From Marinifilum sp. N1E240 (GTDB taxonomy: Bacteria; Bacteroidota; Bacteroidia; Bacteroidales; Marinifilaceae): 64,000 nt of DNA. The stretch is taken from the NCBI RefSeq assembly GCF_009295825.1, contig NZ_WHKF01000001.1:1143088-1207087 (forward strand), in the 5' to 3' direction. This document shows, one piece after another, positions 55,312 to 63,683 of the stretch (positions are counted from its first letter, which is position 1; the number at the start of each line of letters is the position of its first letter). The position numbers and the translations under genes are program-made. The notes below the pieces were generated by a model that saw nothing but the letters and a program-made list of their open reading frames with translations, made no database searches and had not been told where the DNA came from.

Positions 55312-56596
55312 ATTCGGAATAGGATTTGAAAGAGAATTAAAAAGAATTAAGGAGTTATACTCAATTAGTGAATCTCAATTATCAGATTTAAAACACAAAG
55401 AGTTCGTAAAACAATACCGTAATGCATTTTTACATTCAAAATTTTATAATGAATTGTATCGCAAACACGGTTTAAACCTAAATTCAGTAAAATCAATTGA
55501 TGATGCTGAAAAAATTCCAATAATAACCAAGGAGGACATCAGGCATAGAGTAGATGATTTGTTGACCACAAATCGATTGTTTTTGTATAAAGCATATACC
55601 AGTGGTACCACGGGTTCGCCTTTAAAGCTTTACAGAGATTATCTATCGGTTTGTAAGGAGTATTCTTATGGATATCATTTTCAGAATATTCATGGATATA
55701 ATTTGGGTGATAAGGTAATCTCCATAAAAGGAGATTTGGATAAAGATGAAATTTTTAGGTATGACAAATCATTAAACACCTTGCATTTGTCTAGTTATAA
55801 TCTCAACGAAAAAAATATTCTGAAATACTATGAATTGATTCGTGATTTTGAACCAAAAGTGGTGAAGGCATATCCAAGTTCGTTACAAATTTTGTCTACA
55901 GAATTGTATAAAAAAGGTTTGAATTTAAATATCCCTTTGGCATTCACATCATCAGAAGTATTGCATGATTTTCAAAGACGGATAATTGAAAAAGTGCTGC
56001 ATACCAAATTAATGGATTGGTATGGTAATTCGGAGCAAACCATCGCATTGGGACAGGTGAAAAAAGATTTGTATCAGGATGTTCCCTTGTATGGTCATAT
56101 CGAAGTGCGTGATAATCATATCATCACAACAGGATTTATAAACAAATCCTTTCCCTTGATTCGATATAAAATTGATGATGTAATTAAACTGAAATGCGAT
56201 AGCAGTTGCATTCGATGTTGTACCAGTAGTATTTTAGGTCGCGACAATCAGTATGTTTTACTAAAGAACGGACAACAAATTGGTTTACTCGATCATGCCT
56301 TCAATTTTAATAATGTTAAGAATATTTTTTCTGCTCAGATCGTACAAAAAGTAGCAGGTGAAATCGACTTGAATATAATTCCTGGCTTTGGATTCACAAC
56401 TGAAAATAAGAATGAATTGTTAGGTAATCTCAATCAGTTGTTGGGTGATGATTGTAAGATTCATTATAATGAAATTTGTGAGGATCAGATTATTAAAACG
56501 GCTGCGGGCAAATTCAATTTAATGGTTTCCTATTTAGATACTAAGGATAAGGATTCAACAGCACAAAAGATTCTTAATGAGATTGACGCAAGTTGA
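55268..56596 (+). CDS. CapK/PaaK-like AMP-forming ligase, tandem paralogue 1
   Basis: This 442-residue adenylate-forming enzyme resembles phenylacetate-CoA ligase and CapK proteins from capsule loci. The nucleotide-binding loop is YTSGTTGSPLKLYRD; later motifs are AYPSSLQIL, FTSSEVLHDFQRR, WYGNSEQT and IRYKIDDVI. The AMP-forming C-terminal lid is short and partly replaced by CDSSCIRCCTSSILGRDNQYVLLKNGQ. The insert CIRCCTSS is cysteine-rich, unlike paralogue 2. Its start overlaps the glycosyltransferase by 44 bp but is supported by alignment with the paralogue (MNYKGIRDYFLSKIKFG versus MAVQLIKDLIAYKIKFG). Confidence 0.87.
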   Translation: MNYKGIRDYFLSKIKFGIGFERELKRIKELYSISESQLSDLKHKEFVKQYRNAFLHSKFYNELYRKHGLNLNSVKSIDDAEKIPIITKEDIRHRVDDLLTTNRLFLYKAYTSGTTGSPLKLYRDYLSVCKEYSYGYHFQNIHGYNLGDKVISIKGDLDKDEIFRYDKSLNTLHLSSYNLNEKNILKYYELIRDFEPKVVKAYPSSLQILSTELYKKGLNLNIPLAFTSSEVLHDFQRRIIEKVLHTKLMDWYGNSEQTIALGQVKKDLYQDVPLYGHIEVRDNHIITTGFINKSFPLIRYKIDDVIKLKCDSSCIRCCTSSILGRDNQYVLLKNGQQIGLLDHAFNFNNVKNIFSAQIVQKVAGEIDLNIIPGFGFTTENKNELLGNLNQLLGDDCKIHYNEICEDQIIKTAAGKFNLMVSYLDTKDKDSTAQKILNEIDAS

Positions 56597-56631
56597 TAAA
56601 AAAGATTTGATACTATAACTCTATCGATAAT

Positions 56632-57897
56632 ATGGCAGTTCAGCTAATAAAAGATCTTATTGCTTACAAAATTAAATTCGGAGGTGGATTCGAGAAAGAA
56701 TTGAGGCGGATTATTGAATTGAGTCAAAAATCTAAATCTGAGATTCTGGAGCTTAAAAGTGAAGCTTTTGTAAATCAGTATCGAAATGCATTTAAGAATA
56801 CTGTTTTTTATAAGAATTTGTATAGAAGTAAGGGTTTAACAATTCATTCGATTAAAGATTTATCGGATATTTCAAAAGTGCCGATAATCGAAAAAAAAGA
56901 AATACGAGAGTATGCAAAAGCCATGTTGGCTAAATCGCGACTTTGTGTTTTTAAAGCCTATTCGAGTGGAACAACCGGTACGCCATTGCAGGTTTATAGA
57001 GATTTCTCTTCAACCATAAAAGAGTATGCCTACGGACATTATTTTCAGCAAATGCATGGTTATCAGTTGGGAGATCCTGTTGTATCTCTTCGCGGAACTT
57101 TAGACAGAAATACATTTTCCTATTACGATAAAACGAATAATGTTTTGTACCTGTCTTCCTTTCATTTGAATGGAAACAGAATTGAGGAATATTACAAATT
57201 GATTTCGGATTTTAAGCCGAAAGTAATCAAAGCTTATCCTAGTTCAATGCATATTTTGGCAACCGAATTGTATAAAAAGGATTTGAAATTGGATATTCCA
57301 ATTGCATTTACTTCCTCTGAAGTTTTACACGATTTTCAAAAAGAAATTGTTGAACGTGTTTTAAATACGAAAATATTTGATTGGTATGGCAATGCGGAAC
57401 AAACAGTTGCTTTTGGACAGTTTGAAGACAATTTGTACCGAGAATTTCCAATGTATTCTCACACCGAAGTAAAAGACAATCATTTAATAACTACAGGTTT
57501 TATCAATTCTGCTTTTCCGCTTATTCGATACAAAGTTGATGATGTAATTCAACTCTCACCGACAAGTAATGGGACATGTGTTGTTCAGAAAATTGAAGGA
57601 AGAGATGATGATTACATTCTTTTAAAGAACGGTCAGAGAATTGGTCGTCTCGATTTGGCTTTTAAGAAAGCAAAACAACTTCTCGCAGCTCAGATAATAC
57701 AAGATTCGGTAGGAGAAATAAAAGTTAATTTAATTCCCGATAAAAAATTCGGAAGAAGCGAATTGAGTGGTATAAAAGCAAATCTAAGAGATTTACTGGG
57801 CGATGAATGTGAAATACTCTTTAATGAAATAGAAACGGAACAATTGATTCGTACTGAAAAAGGAAAATTCAATCTGGTAGTGTCAAATTTGAAATAG
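56632..57897 (+). CDS. CapK/PaaK-like AMP-forming ligase, tandem paralogue 2
   Basis: This 421-residue paralogue of the preceding protein aligns along its full length, with the same YSSGTTGTPLQVYRD loop, AYPSSMHIL, FTSSEVLHDFQ, WYGNAEQTVAFGQ and IRYKVDDVIQL. It lacks the Cys-rich insert of paralogue 1. Roughly half of the residues look identical by eye. The pair probably activates carboxylates, with AMP release, for attachment to sugars or lipid acceptors. The next gene starts 10 bp later. Confidence 0.87.
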   Translation: MAVQLIKDLIAYKIKFGGGFEKELRRIIELSQKSKSEILELKSEAFVNQYRNAFKNTVFYKNLYRSKGLTIHSIKDLSDISKVPIIEKKEIREYAKAMLAKSRLCVFKAYSSGTTGTPLQVYRDFSSTIKEYAYGHYFQQMHGYQLGDPVVSLRGTLDRNTFSYYDKTNNVLYLSSFHLNGNRIEEYYKLISDFKPKVIKAYPSSMHILATELYKKDLKLDIPIAFTSSEVLHDFQKEIVERVLNTKIFDWYGNAEQTVAFGQFEDNLYREFPMYSHTEVKDNHLITTGFINSAFPLIRYKVDDVIQLSPTSNGTCVVQKIEGRDDDYILLKNGQRIGRLDLAFKKAKQLLAAQIIQDSVGEIKVNLIPDKKFGRSELSGIKANLRDLLGDECEILFNEIETEQLIRTEKGKFNLVVSNLK

Positions 57898-57907
57898 ACA
57901 TTGAAAT

Positions 57908-58996
57908 ATGAATGCTGAAAATATCTTAATTATTGGTGCCGGACCTCAGGCTTTATTTTTGGTTCGCGAGCTATGTCGTCTAAATCATGATGTAACTTTA
58001 ATTGGTCGAAATAGTGAGATCGCTATGCATTCAAAGTATGCTAAAAAAGTATTTGTCGAGACCGAAGAGAATTTAGTAATAGAATTAAGACGCATTGCAT
58101 CGGATAATTCCAAGATGAAATGTTTCGTAGCCAGTGGTTTTTACCTTTCATTTCTGATGAATCATTTTTCTGATTTTACAAAATTATTCAATGTTTTTCC
58201 AAGTAATGCTCAATCGGTTGGTAAATTGATGAGCAAAATGGAAACTTATCAATTGGCGCATAGTGTTGATGTTTTATATCCCAAATCAGTTTTATTAAGC
58301 GATATAAATATTCAATTGGAGGAGCTAAACTATCCTCAAATCATAAAATGGAACAGAGATATTTATTTGTTCGAGAAACCTCGTTTTAAAACAACCTGTG
58401 TTAAGAATGCGAATGAATTGAGGGATTTAATTAGCAAGTTATCCGAGAAGGAAAAAGAAGCATTAGTAAGTCAGGATTATTTGGGTTCAGATTTAAGAAA
58501 TAACTTTTCATATGGCGCCTATGTTATTGATGGGGAAGTGAAACTGGATATCTGTGTTAACGAAGTAAGACACTTTCGTTCTGGTGTTTCATCGGTGGTG
58601 GAAGAGTATACTGGTTCTTTCGCTTCGGAGATAAAGAATGCAGCTTTTGCCTTAATTTATCAAACACAGTTTACTGGTTTTTTAGATGTGGAATTTAAGA
58701 TTAAAGATGGTAAGCTCTACTTGCTGGAAGTAAACCCACGACCATTTGGATTCATTAAAATAATGAAAAAGAAATACCCCGATTTAATGCTGGTTGTAAT
58801 GGGCGAAAAAGCCGAATCATTCAAGAATAAAAAACCAGTAAAATGGATTAATTTCTTACGAGATATGGTGTTGATTTTTAAAAAACCAGCTTCAGTTTTT
58901 CATATGTTAAAGCTTGTTTTCGATTTTGAAAATCGGACTTTCGATGTGTGGGACATTAATGATCCTATTCCATTTTTCTATCAAATGAAGCGATAG
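57908..58996 (+). CDS. ATP-grasp ligase (2)
   Basis: This 362-residue protein has an N-terminal Rossmann-like domain (NILIIGAGPQALFLVRELCRLNHDVTLIGR) and an ATP-grasp core with a late metal-binding strand, FLDVEFKIKDGKLYLLEVNPRPFGFIKIM. It belongs to the uncharacterised carboxylate-amine ligase-like ATP-grasp proteins seen in exopolysaccharide loci. It sits directly after the two AMP ligases, so one plausible role is amide bond formation using an activated or free carboxylate. The reaction is unproven. Confidence 0.82.
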   Translation: MNAENILIIGAGPQALFLVRELCRLNHDVTLIGRNSEIAMHSKYAKKVFVETEENLVIELRRIASDNSKMKCFVASGFYLSFLMNHFSDFTKLFNVFPSNAQSVGKLMSKMETYQLAHSVDVLYPKSVLLSDINIQLEELNYPQIIKWNRDIYLFEKPRFKTTCVKNANELRDLISKLSEKEKEALVSQDYLGSDLRNNFSYGAYVIDGEVKLDICVNEVRHFRSGVSSVVEEYTGSFASEIKNAAFALIYQTQFTGFLDVEFKIKDGKLYLLEVNPRPFGFIKIMKKKYPDLMLVVMGEKAESFKNKKPVKWINFLRDMVLIFKKPASVFHMLKLVFDFENRTFDVWDINDPIPFFYQMKR

Positions 58997-59075
58997 AGCA
59001 TAACTTGAAAGAATATCAGAAAGTTGGAAGAAGTAAACTGCTAATAAGAAGAATAAACAATCCATCGGAAGAATA

Positions 59076-60152
59076 ATGACCAATCTTTGTCTTACACTCG
59101 ATTACGAACTTTTTGGTTCTGGAAAAGGAGATGTGTTTCAGCATATTATTGAACCAACCTATCGATTGTTGAATATTTGCGCTGAGCATGATATAAAACT
59201 CACCATTTTTTTTGAGGTTGTTGAATATTGGAAAATCAAAGAGAATTACGATAAAGGAGAGCATATGGGCTATAAAAGCAATCCTGCTTTAGCCATGGAG
59301 GAACAAATTAGGAAGGCACACGAATATGGACACGATATTCAACTGCATATTCATCCTCAATGGATAGATGCCAAATATGAAAACGAAGAATGGGTTCTTA
59401 ACATGAAGTATTGGCGGTTACCCGAAGTACCGGATCGGGTTGATGAGACAATTAGCATGGGATTGGGTGACCTGATTCGAAAGGGGAGAGAGGAGATAGA
59501 ATCCATTCTTCATCCGGTAAATCTGGATTATAGATGCAATATATTACGAGCGGGAGGATACAATATCGATCCATCTGAAAGATTGTTAAGGGTACTTAAG
59601 GAGAATGATTTTATTGCCGACAGCTCGGTTTATTATGGTGGAGTAGCTAATGGTGCACTTTCACGTTACAACTATTCATCTGTTAAGGATAGCTTGCCTT
59701 ATTGGTACGCAAACGGTTCGCTTCTTTCAGTTAATGCCAGCAAGAGTGATTTTTTAGAAGTACCTGTATTTGCTCAAAAAATAAGAAGATTTAAAAAATA
59801 CGATTTGGTAAGAGTGAAATCTGCCTTGCATAACAAAGTCCACTCCATCGAGAAATTTAAAAATAATAGTGTGCGAAAATCCAAGTTTGAAACTTTAAAA
59901 CAGATTTTTGAAAAAGAGGCTGTAACCTGGGATTTTTGCTTGTTCTCGAAATCTAAAATGAAGAACTTTTTAAAGAAAGCACGACAGGTTCAAGCCAAAT
60001 CGGATTATAAATTTCATCCCTTTGTTTTGGTTGGGCATCCAAAGGATTTTTACTATTCCGATGCCATTGATTATTTGATTCAGCAATCGAAGAAAAAGAA
60101 AATTGATTTTCTGACCATGAGCGAAATGGTGAATCGCATCCATCAACTTTAG
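59076..60152 (+). CDS. Polysaccharide deacetylase-fold protein
   Basis: This 358-residue protein starts MTNLCLTLDYELFGSGKGDVFQHIIEPTYRLL, with DYE in the place of the CE4 catalytic/metal Asp pair, and HDIQLHIHPQW in the place of the HxxxH motif. Later ILRAGGYNIDPSERLLRVLKENDFIADSSVYYGG follows the same fold. The motifs differ from canonical NodB (TFDDG), so the substrate may be unusual or the activity altered. It begins 80 bp after the ATP-grasp gene and 10 bp before the next gene. Confidence 0.75.
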   Translation: MTNLCLTLDYELFGSGKGDVFQHIIEPTYRLLNICAEHDIKLTIFFEVVEYWKIKENYDKGEHMGYKSNPALAMEEQIRKAHEYGHDIQLHIHPQWIDAKYENEEWVLNMKYWRLPEVPDRVDETISMGLGDLIRKGREEIESILHPVNLDYRCNILRAGGYNIDPSERLLRVLKENDFIADSSVYYGGVANGALSRYNYSSVKDSLPYWYANGSLLSVNASKSDFLEVPVFAQKIRRFKKYDLVRVKSALHNKVHSIEKFKNNSVRKSKFETLKQIFEKEAVTWDFCLFSKSKMKNFLKKARQVQAKSDYKFHPFVLVGHPKDFYYSDAIDYLIQQSKKKKIDFLTMSEMVNRIHQL

Positions 60153-60162
60153 TTCAATTTAC

Positions 60163-61365
60163 ATGATAAACGAAAGTCTCGAAAAACTACGAGCATATAT
60201 AGAAGACCAGGAATATAAAGGTTGGGATCCATACGATGGATTAAATTCTAAACTCTTTCAGGCTGTCCCTTTTTTAAGAAATAGCAGACTAATGAGGTTG
60301 GTATGGATACAAACTTTTAAAAGAAATCCAATTAATTTCCGGGATCTTGCGGGGATTAAAAAAGCTTATAACCCAAAAGGTCTTGGTTTATTTCTTAGCG
60401 GTTATTGTAAGCTTTATCAATTTGATCGCACACAGGAGGTAAGATCCCGGATACTTTTTCTTAGTAAAAAGCTGTTAGAGTTAAAATCCCCAGGTTGGTC
60501 GGGTGCTTGTTGGGGATACAATTTCGATTGGCAGGCACGAGCATTTTTTCAACCTAAAGGCACTCCTTCGGTTGTAGTTACTTCCTATGTGGCAAATGCA
60601 TTGCTAGATGCCTACGAAATTTTAGGAGATAAAATCTTACTTGAAACAGCAATTAGTACAAAGGATTTTGTGTTAAATGATTTACATCGATCCTACGATG
60701 GGAATGGAGATTTTTGTTTTTCCTATTCACCTCTCGATGAAACAAAAGTGTTTAATGCATCTTTACTAGGAAGCAAATTGTTAGCTCGAATATATCATTA
60801 TACAAAAGAGGAAGAGCTTGCAATTGCAGCAAAAAAATCGGTGCAGTTTTGCATTAATTATCAGAATTCAGATGGATCTTGGGCATATGGAACTTTACCT
60901 TATCATGCCTGGATAGATAATTTTCATACTGGTTTTAATTTAGAAGCCCTTTCCGATTATAGAAAATATACTGAAGACTATGAATTTGATTCCCAAATAT
61001 CATTGGGCTTAGAATACTACCTGAATAACTTTTTTACGAACAAAGGAGTACCGAAATATTATAACAATTCTGTTTACCCTATTGATATTCACTGTCCGGC
61101 GCAATTGCCAATTACCTTAAGTAAACTGGATAAATTTAAGAACAATCATGAGTTGGTAAATAAAGTGATGAATTGGACAATTCAAGAGCTACAAAGTAAC
61201 CAAGGCTACTTCTTTTTTAGAACTGGGAAGCGATTCAAAACAAAAATTCCATACATCCGTTGGGCTCAAGCCTGGATGTTTTTGGCTCTAACAACCTACA
61301 AAAGTGAAACTTTAAAAACACCGGAATATGAGAAAGAGAATTACGATAATGAACTCGCCGGTTGA
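60163..61365 (+). CDS. Alpha/alpha-toroid-type protein of unknown function
   Basis: I do not recognise a named family for this 400-residue protein. It has helical repeats and aromatic motifs of an (alpha/alpha)6 barrel: GWSGACWGYNFDWQAR, TSYVANALLDAYE, the squalene-cyclase-like NYQNSDGSWAYG and DNFHTGFNLEAL. No signal peptide is seen, so it is probably cytoplasmic. Such barrels occur in glycoside hydrolases, epimerases and terpenoid cyclases. It lies between a deacetylase-fold gene and the TagA/WecG transferase, overlapping the latter by 38 bp, which points to a role in glycan synthesis. Confidence 0.7.
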   Translation: MINESLEKLRAYIEDQEYKGWDPYDGLNSKLFQAVPFLRNSRLMRLVWIQTFKRNPINFRDLAGIKKAYNPKGLGLFLSGYCKLYQFDRTQEVRSRILFLSKKLLELKSPGWSGACWGYNFDWQARAFFQPKGTPSVVVTSYVANALLDAYEILGDKILLETAISTKDFVLNDLHRSYDGNGDFCFSYSPLDETKVFNASLLGSKLLARIYHYTKEEELAIAAKKSVQFCINYQNSDGSWAYGTLPYHAWIDNFHTGFNLEALSDYRKYTEDYEFDSQISLGLEYYLNNFFTNKGVPKYYNNSVYPIDIHCPAQLPITLSKLDKFKNNHELVNKVMNWTIQELQSNQGYFFFRTGKRFKTKIPYIRWAQAWMFLALTTYKSETLKTPEYEKENYDNELAG

Positions 61366-62071
61366 TGTTTTAACCATGCGCGAAACCATCAATTTAATTG
61401 ATGATTCCATACATCAGAAAAAATCCATTCAGCATATTGTTGTAAATGCAGCCAAATTGGTTCACATGCAGGATGATGAAGAATTGTATCAGTCGGTTAT
61501 TAGTAGTGATATAATAAACGCTGATGGAATGGCTGTTGTATGGGCCGCAGAAATTCTTGGGAAACCACTTCCGGAAAGAGTTGCTGGGGTTGATTTGATG
61601 CAGGAACTTGTGATTTTAGCTTCCGAAAAAAAGTATAAGATATTTTTCTTTGGAGGTAAGGAGGATGTAGTTAGTGAAGTGGTTAGAAAGTACAAATCGG
61701 TATTTGGAGAAGAGATTATTGCCGGATATAGAAATGGATATTTTAAGAAAGAGGAAGAAGCTACTATTGCAGAGCAAATTGCAGTATCTGATGCTGATAT
61801 CTTATTCGTAGCCATTAGTTCTCCTACTAAAGAAATTTTTCTGAACACCTACAAAGAACAATTGAAAGTTCCTTTTATAATGGGAGTTGGAGGCTCTTTC
61901 GATGTGGTTGCAGGAAAAGTAAAGAGAGCACCAAAATGGATGCAAAAATCTGGATTAGAATGGTTCTATAGGTTCATGCAAGAACCGGGTAGGATGTGGA
62001 AACGATATTTGATAACCAACTCTAAATTTATCTATTATGTTCTAAGAGAAAAGATAAAAAACATATTCTAA
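61328..62071 (+). CDS. WecG/TagA/CpsF-family glycosyltransferase (GT26)
   Basis: This 247-residue membrane-associated transferase has the GT26 motifs NSPVDVLTMRETI, VVNAAKLVHMQDDEELYQSVISSDIINADGMAVVWAAEILG (catalytic Asp region), FFFGGKEDVV and VGGSFDVVAGKVKRAPKWMQKSGLEWFYRFMQEP. Relatives transfer ManNAcA (WecG) or ManNAc (TagA) to a lipid-linked GlcNAc. With wecB and wecC in the same locus, transfer of ManNAcA as the second sugar is the best inference. A second in-frame ATG at 61349 is an alternative start. Confidence 0.92.
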   Translation: MRKRITIMNSPVDVLTMRETINLIDDSIHQKKSIQHIVVNAAKLVHMQDDEELYQSVISSDIINADGMAVVWAAEILGKPLPERVAGVDLMQELVILASEKKYKIFFFGGKEDVVSEVVRKYKSVFGEEIIAGYRNGYFKKEEEATIAEQIAVSDADILFVAISSPTKEIFLNTYKEQLKVPFIMGVGGSFDVVAGKVKRAPKWMQKSGLEWFYRFMQEPGRMWKRYLITNSKFIYYVLREKIKNIF

Positions 62072-62118
62072 CCAAATATGTTATCAATACAACACTTTAA
62101 AACCTTAATAAACCAACC

Positions 62119-63522
62119 ATGATTAAAGGACGAGAAAAAACGCTAGCCCGGATTAGTACGCTTTCGCAAGTGGCTTTATCCGTGGGCTGTTATTGGTTCG
62201 TTGCCTGGGCGGTAACAACTTATTTACGACCGGTTCAAATTGCAACTCATGATAGCAATACTATTTATTTGTTGATCATTGCCATTTGGTATACTCTAAT
62301 TAAAGAATTCAATCTTGGGAAAATACTAAGGGTTAAAACTTACTCAGAATTGTTTGCTGAATATTTTGCCATGGTATTTATCAGTTCGGGATTACTCTAT
62401 TTAGGGAGTTTATTTTTAACTGATACAGTTCAAGTTTTGATTTTAGGACTATTTGCATGTTTAAATATGTTGGTGCTTTTCGGATTTAGAATGTTAAGTT
62501 ATACAATCTTTAAAAAGATTAGAGGAAAAGGATACAACACAAGAAATGTATTGATTGTTGCTGATGATGAATCTTATCTTCATTTTATAGATAGAATGCT
62601 TTTTATTCGCGATTGGGGATACAATGTATGGGCAATAATGTCAGATGGAAAGCACATAAAAAACAAGTATGAATCCAATGTAAGAGTTATTCATGAGCAT
62701 TTTCAACTTACCGAAATTATTGATGCTAATGTTGTTGATGAAGTGATTTATTGCAAAGGTAATTTTGATAATGATGAGGTGAGAGCTCTGATATATGCTT
62801 GTTCCGAAGTCGGAGTTACTTTTCGTGTGTACTCCGAATTATTGAGCGTAGTTAGCATGCGATCGCACTTAACTTATTTCAAAGAATTGCCATTTCTTAC
62901 ATTTGCGAATACAACCAAAAACTACTTTGCTTTGAAAGTTAAGGAAATACTGGACTTTGTATTTTCTTTTTTCATCGTACTACTCATATCACCTGTGATG
63001 TTAGCCATTGCCATAGCCATTAAAATAGAGGATGGAGGTTCGATATTCTTTAGACAAAAAAGGGTGGGTCTTAACGGGCGATTGTTTGCATGTCTGAAAT
63101 TTAGGACAATGGTCGAAAATGCAGAAGCATTACGTGTTCGTCTCGAGAATCAGAATGAGCAGGAAGGACCTGTGTTTAAAATAAAGAACGACCCAAGAGT
63201 AACAAGAGTTGGTCGATTTCTTAGAAAGACATCTTTAGATGAATTGCCACAATTTTTCAATGTTTTAAGAGGTGAGATGTCAATTGTAGGACCTCGTCCA
63301 CCAATTCCTTCTGAAGTACAACAATATCAACGTTGGCAACGTCGACGATTAAGTATGAAACCTGGTATTACTTGTATTTGGCAAGTTTCGGGTCGCAACA
63401 ACATACCTTTTGATGAGTGGATGAAATTAGACATGATGTACATTGATACCTGGTCGCTAAAGCTTGATTTAATGCTTTTTTTAAGCACGATAAAAGTTGT
63501 GTTAACCGGTGATGGACAATAA
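62119..63522 (+). CDS. Initiating sugar transferase (undecaprenyl-phosphate glycosyl-1-phosphotransferase, WcaJ-like)
   Basis: This 467-residue polyprenyl glycosylphosphotransferase loads the first sugar phosphate onto undecaprenyl phosphate. Four N-terminal membrane segments (residues ~15-125) are followed by a Rossmann-like cytosolic domain (NVLIVADDESYLHFIDRM) and a fifth segment (ILDFVFSFFIVLLISPVMLAIAIAI). The catalytic bacterial sugar-transferase domain has FFRQKRVGLNGRLFACLKFRTM, KNDPRVTRVGRFLRKTSLDELPQ and NVLRGEMSIVGPRP, ending with KPGITCIWQVSGRN. The first sugar cannot be assigned. It starts 47 bp after the GT26 gene. Confidence 0.94.
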   Translation: MIKGREKTLARISTLSQVALSVGCYWFVAWAVTTYLRPVQIATHDSNTIYLLIIAIWYTLIKEFNLGKILRVKTYSELFAEYFAMVFISSGLLYLGSLFLTDTVQVLILGLFACLNMLVLFGFRMLSYTIFKKIRGKGYNTRNVLIVADDESYLHFIDRMLFIRDWGYNVWAIMSDGKHIKNKYESNVRVIHEHFQLTEIIDANVVDEVIYCKGNFDNDEVRALIYACSEVGVTFRVYSELLSVVSMRSHLTYFKELPFLTFANTTKNYFALKVKEILDFVFSFFIVLLISPVMLAIAIAIKIEDGGSIFFRQKRVGLNGRLFACLKFRTMVENAEALRVRLENQNEQEGPVFKIKNDPRVTRVGRFLRKTSLDELPQFFNVLRGEMSIVGPRPPIPSEVQQYQRWQRRRLSMKPGITCIWQVSGRNNIPFDEWMKLDMMYIDTWSLKLDLMLFLSTIKVVLTGDGQ

Positions 63523-63683
63523 GATATAAATCCAAAGGAGAGAGTTGATAATGGATAAGAACTCCTGTTTGTTTATTCATTCATTCTCTCCAAACCTGAT
63601 TGTAAGTTGTAACAATTTACAAGTATGGGTAGGTAGTTCCTATCTCGTAATTTTTAATTCGTAATTCATAAAAAACCAAGACC

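Noticed and set aside
55268-57897. Assembly duplication or frameshift explaining two similar CapK-like genes
   Set aside because: Both are full length with intact motifs and differ throughout, including a Cys-rich insert, so they are true paralogues.
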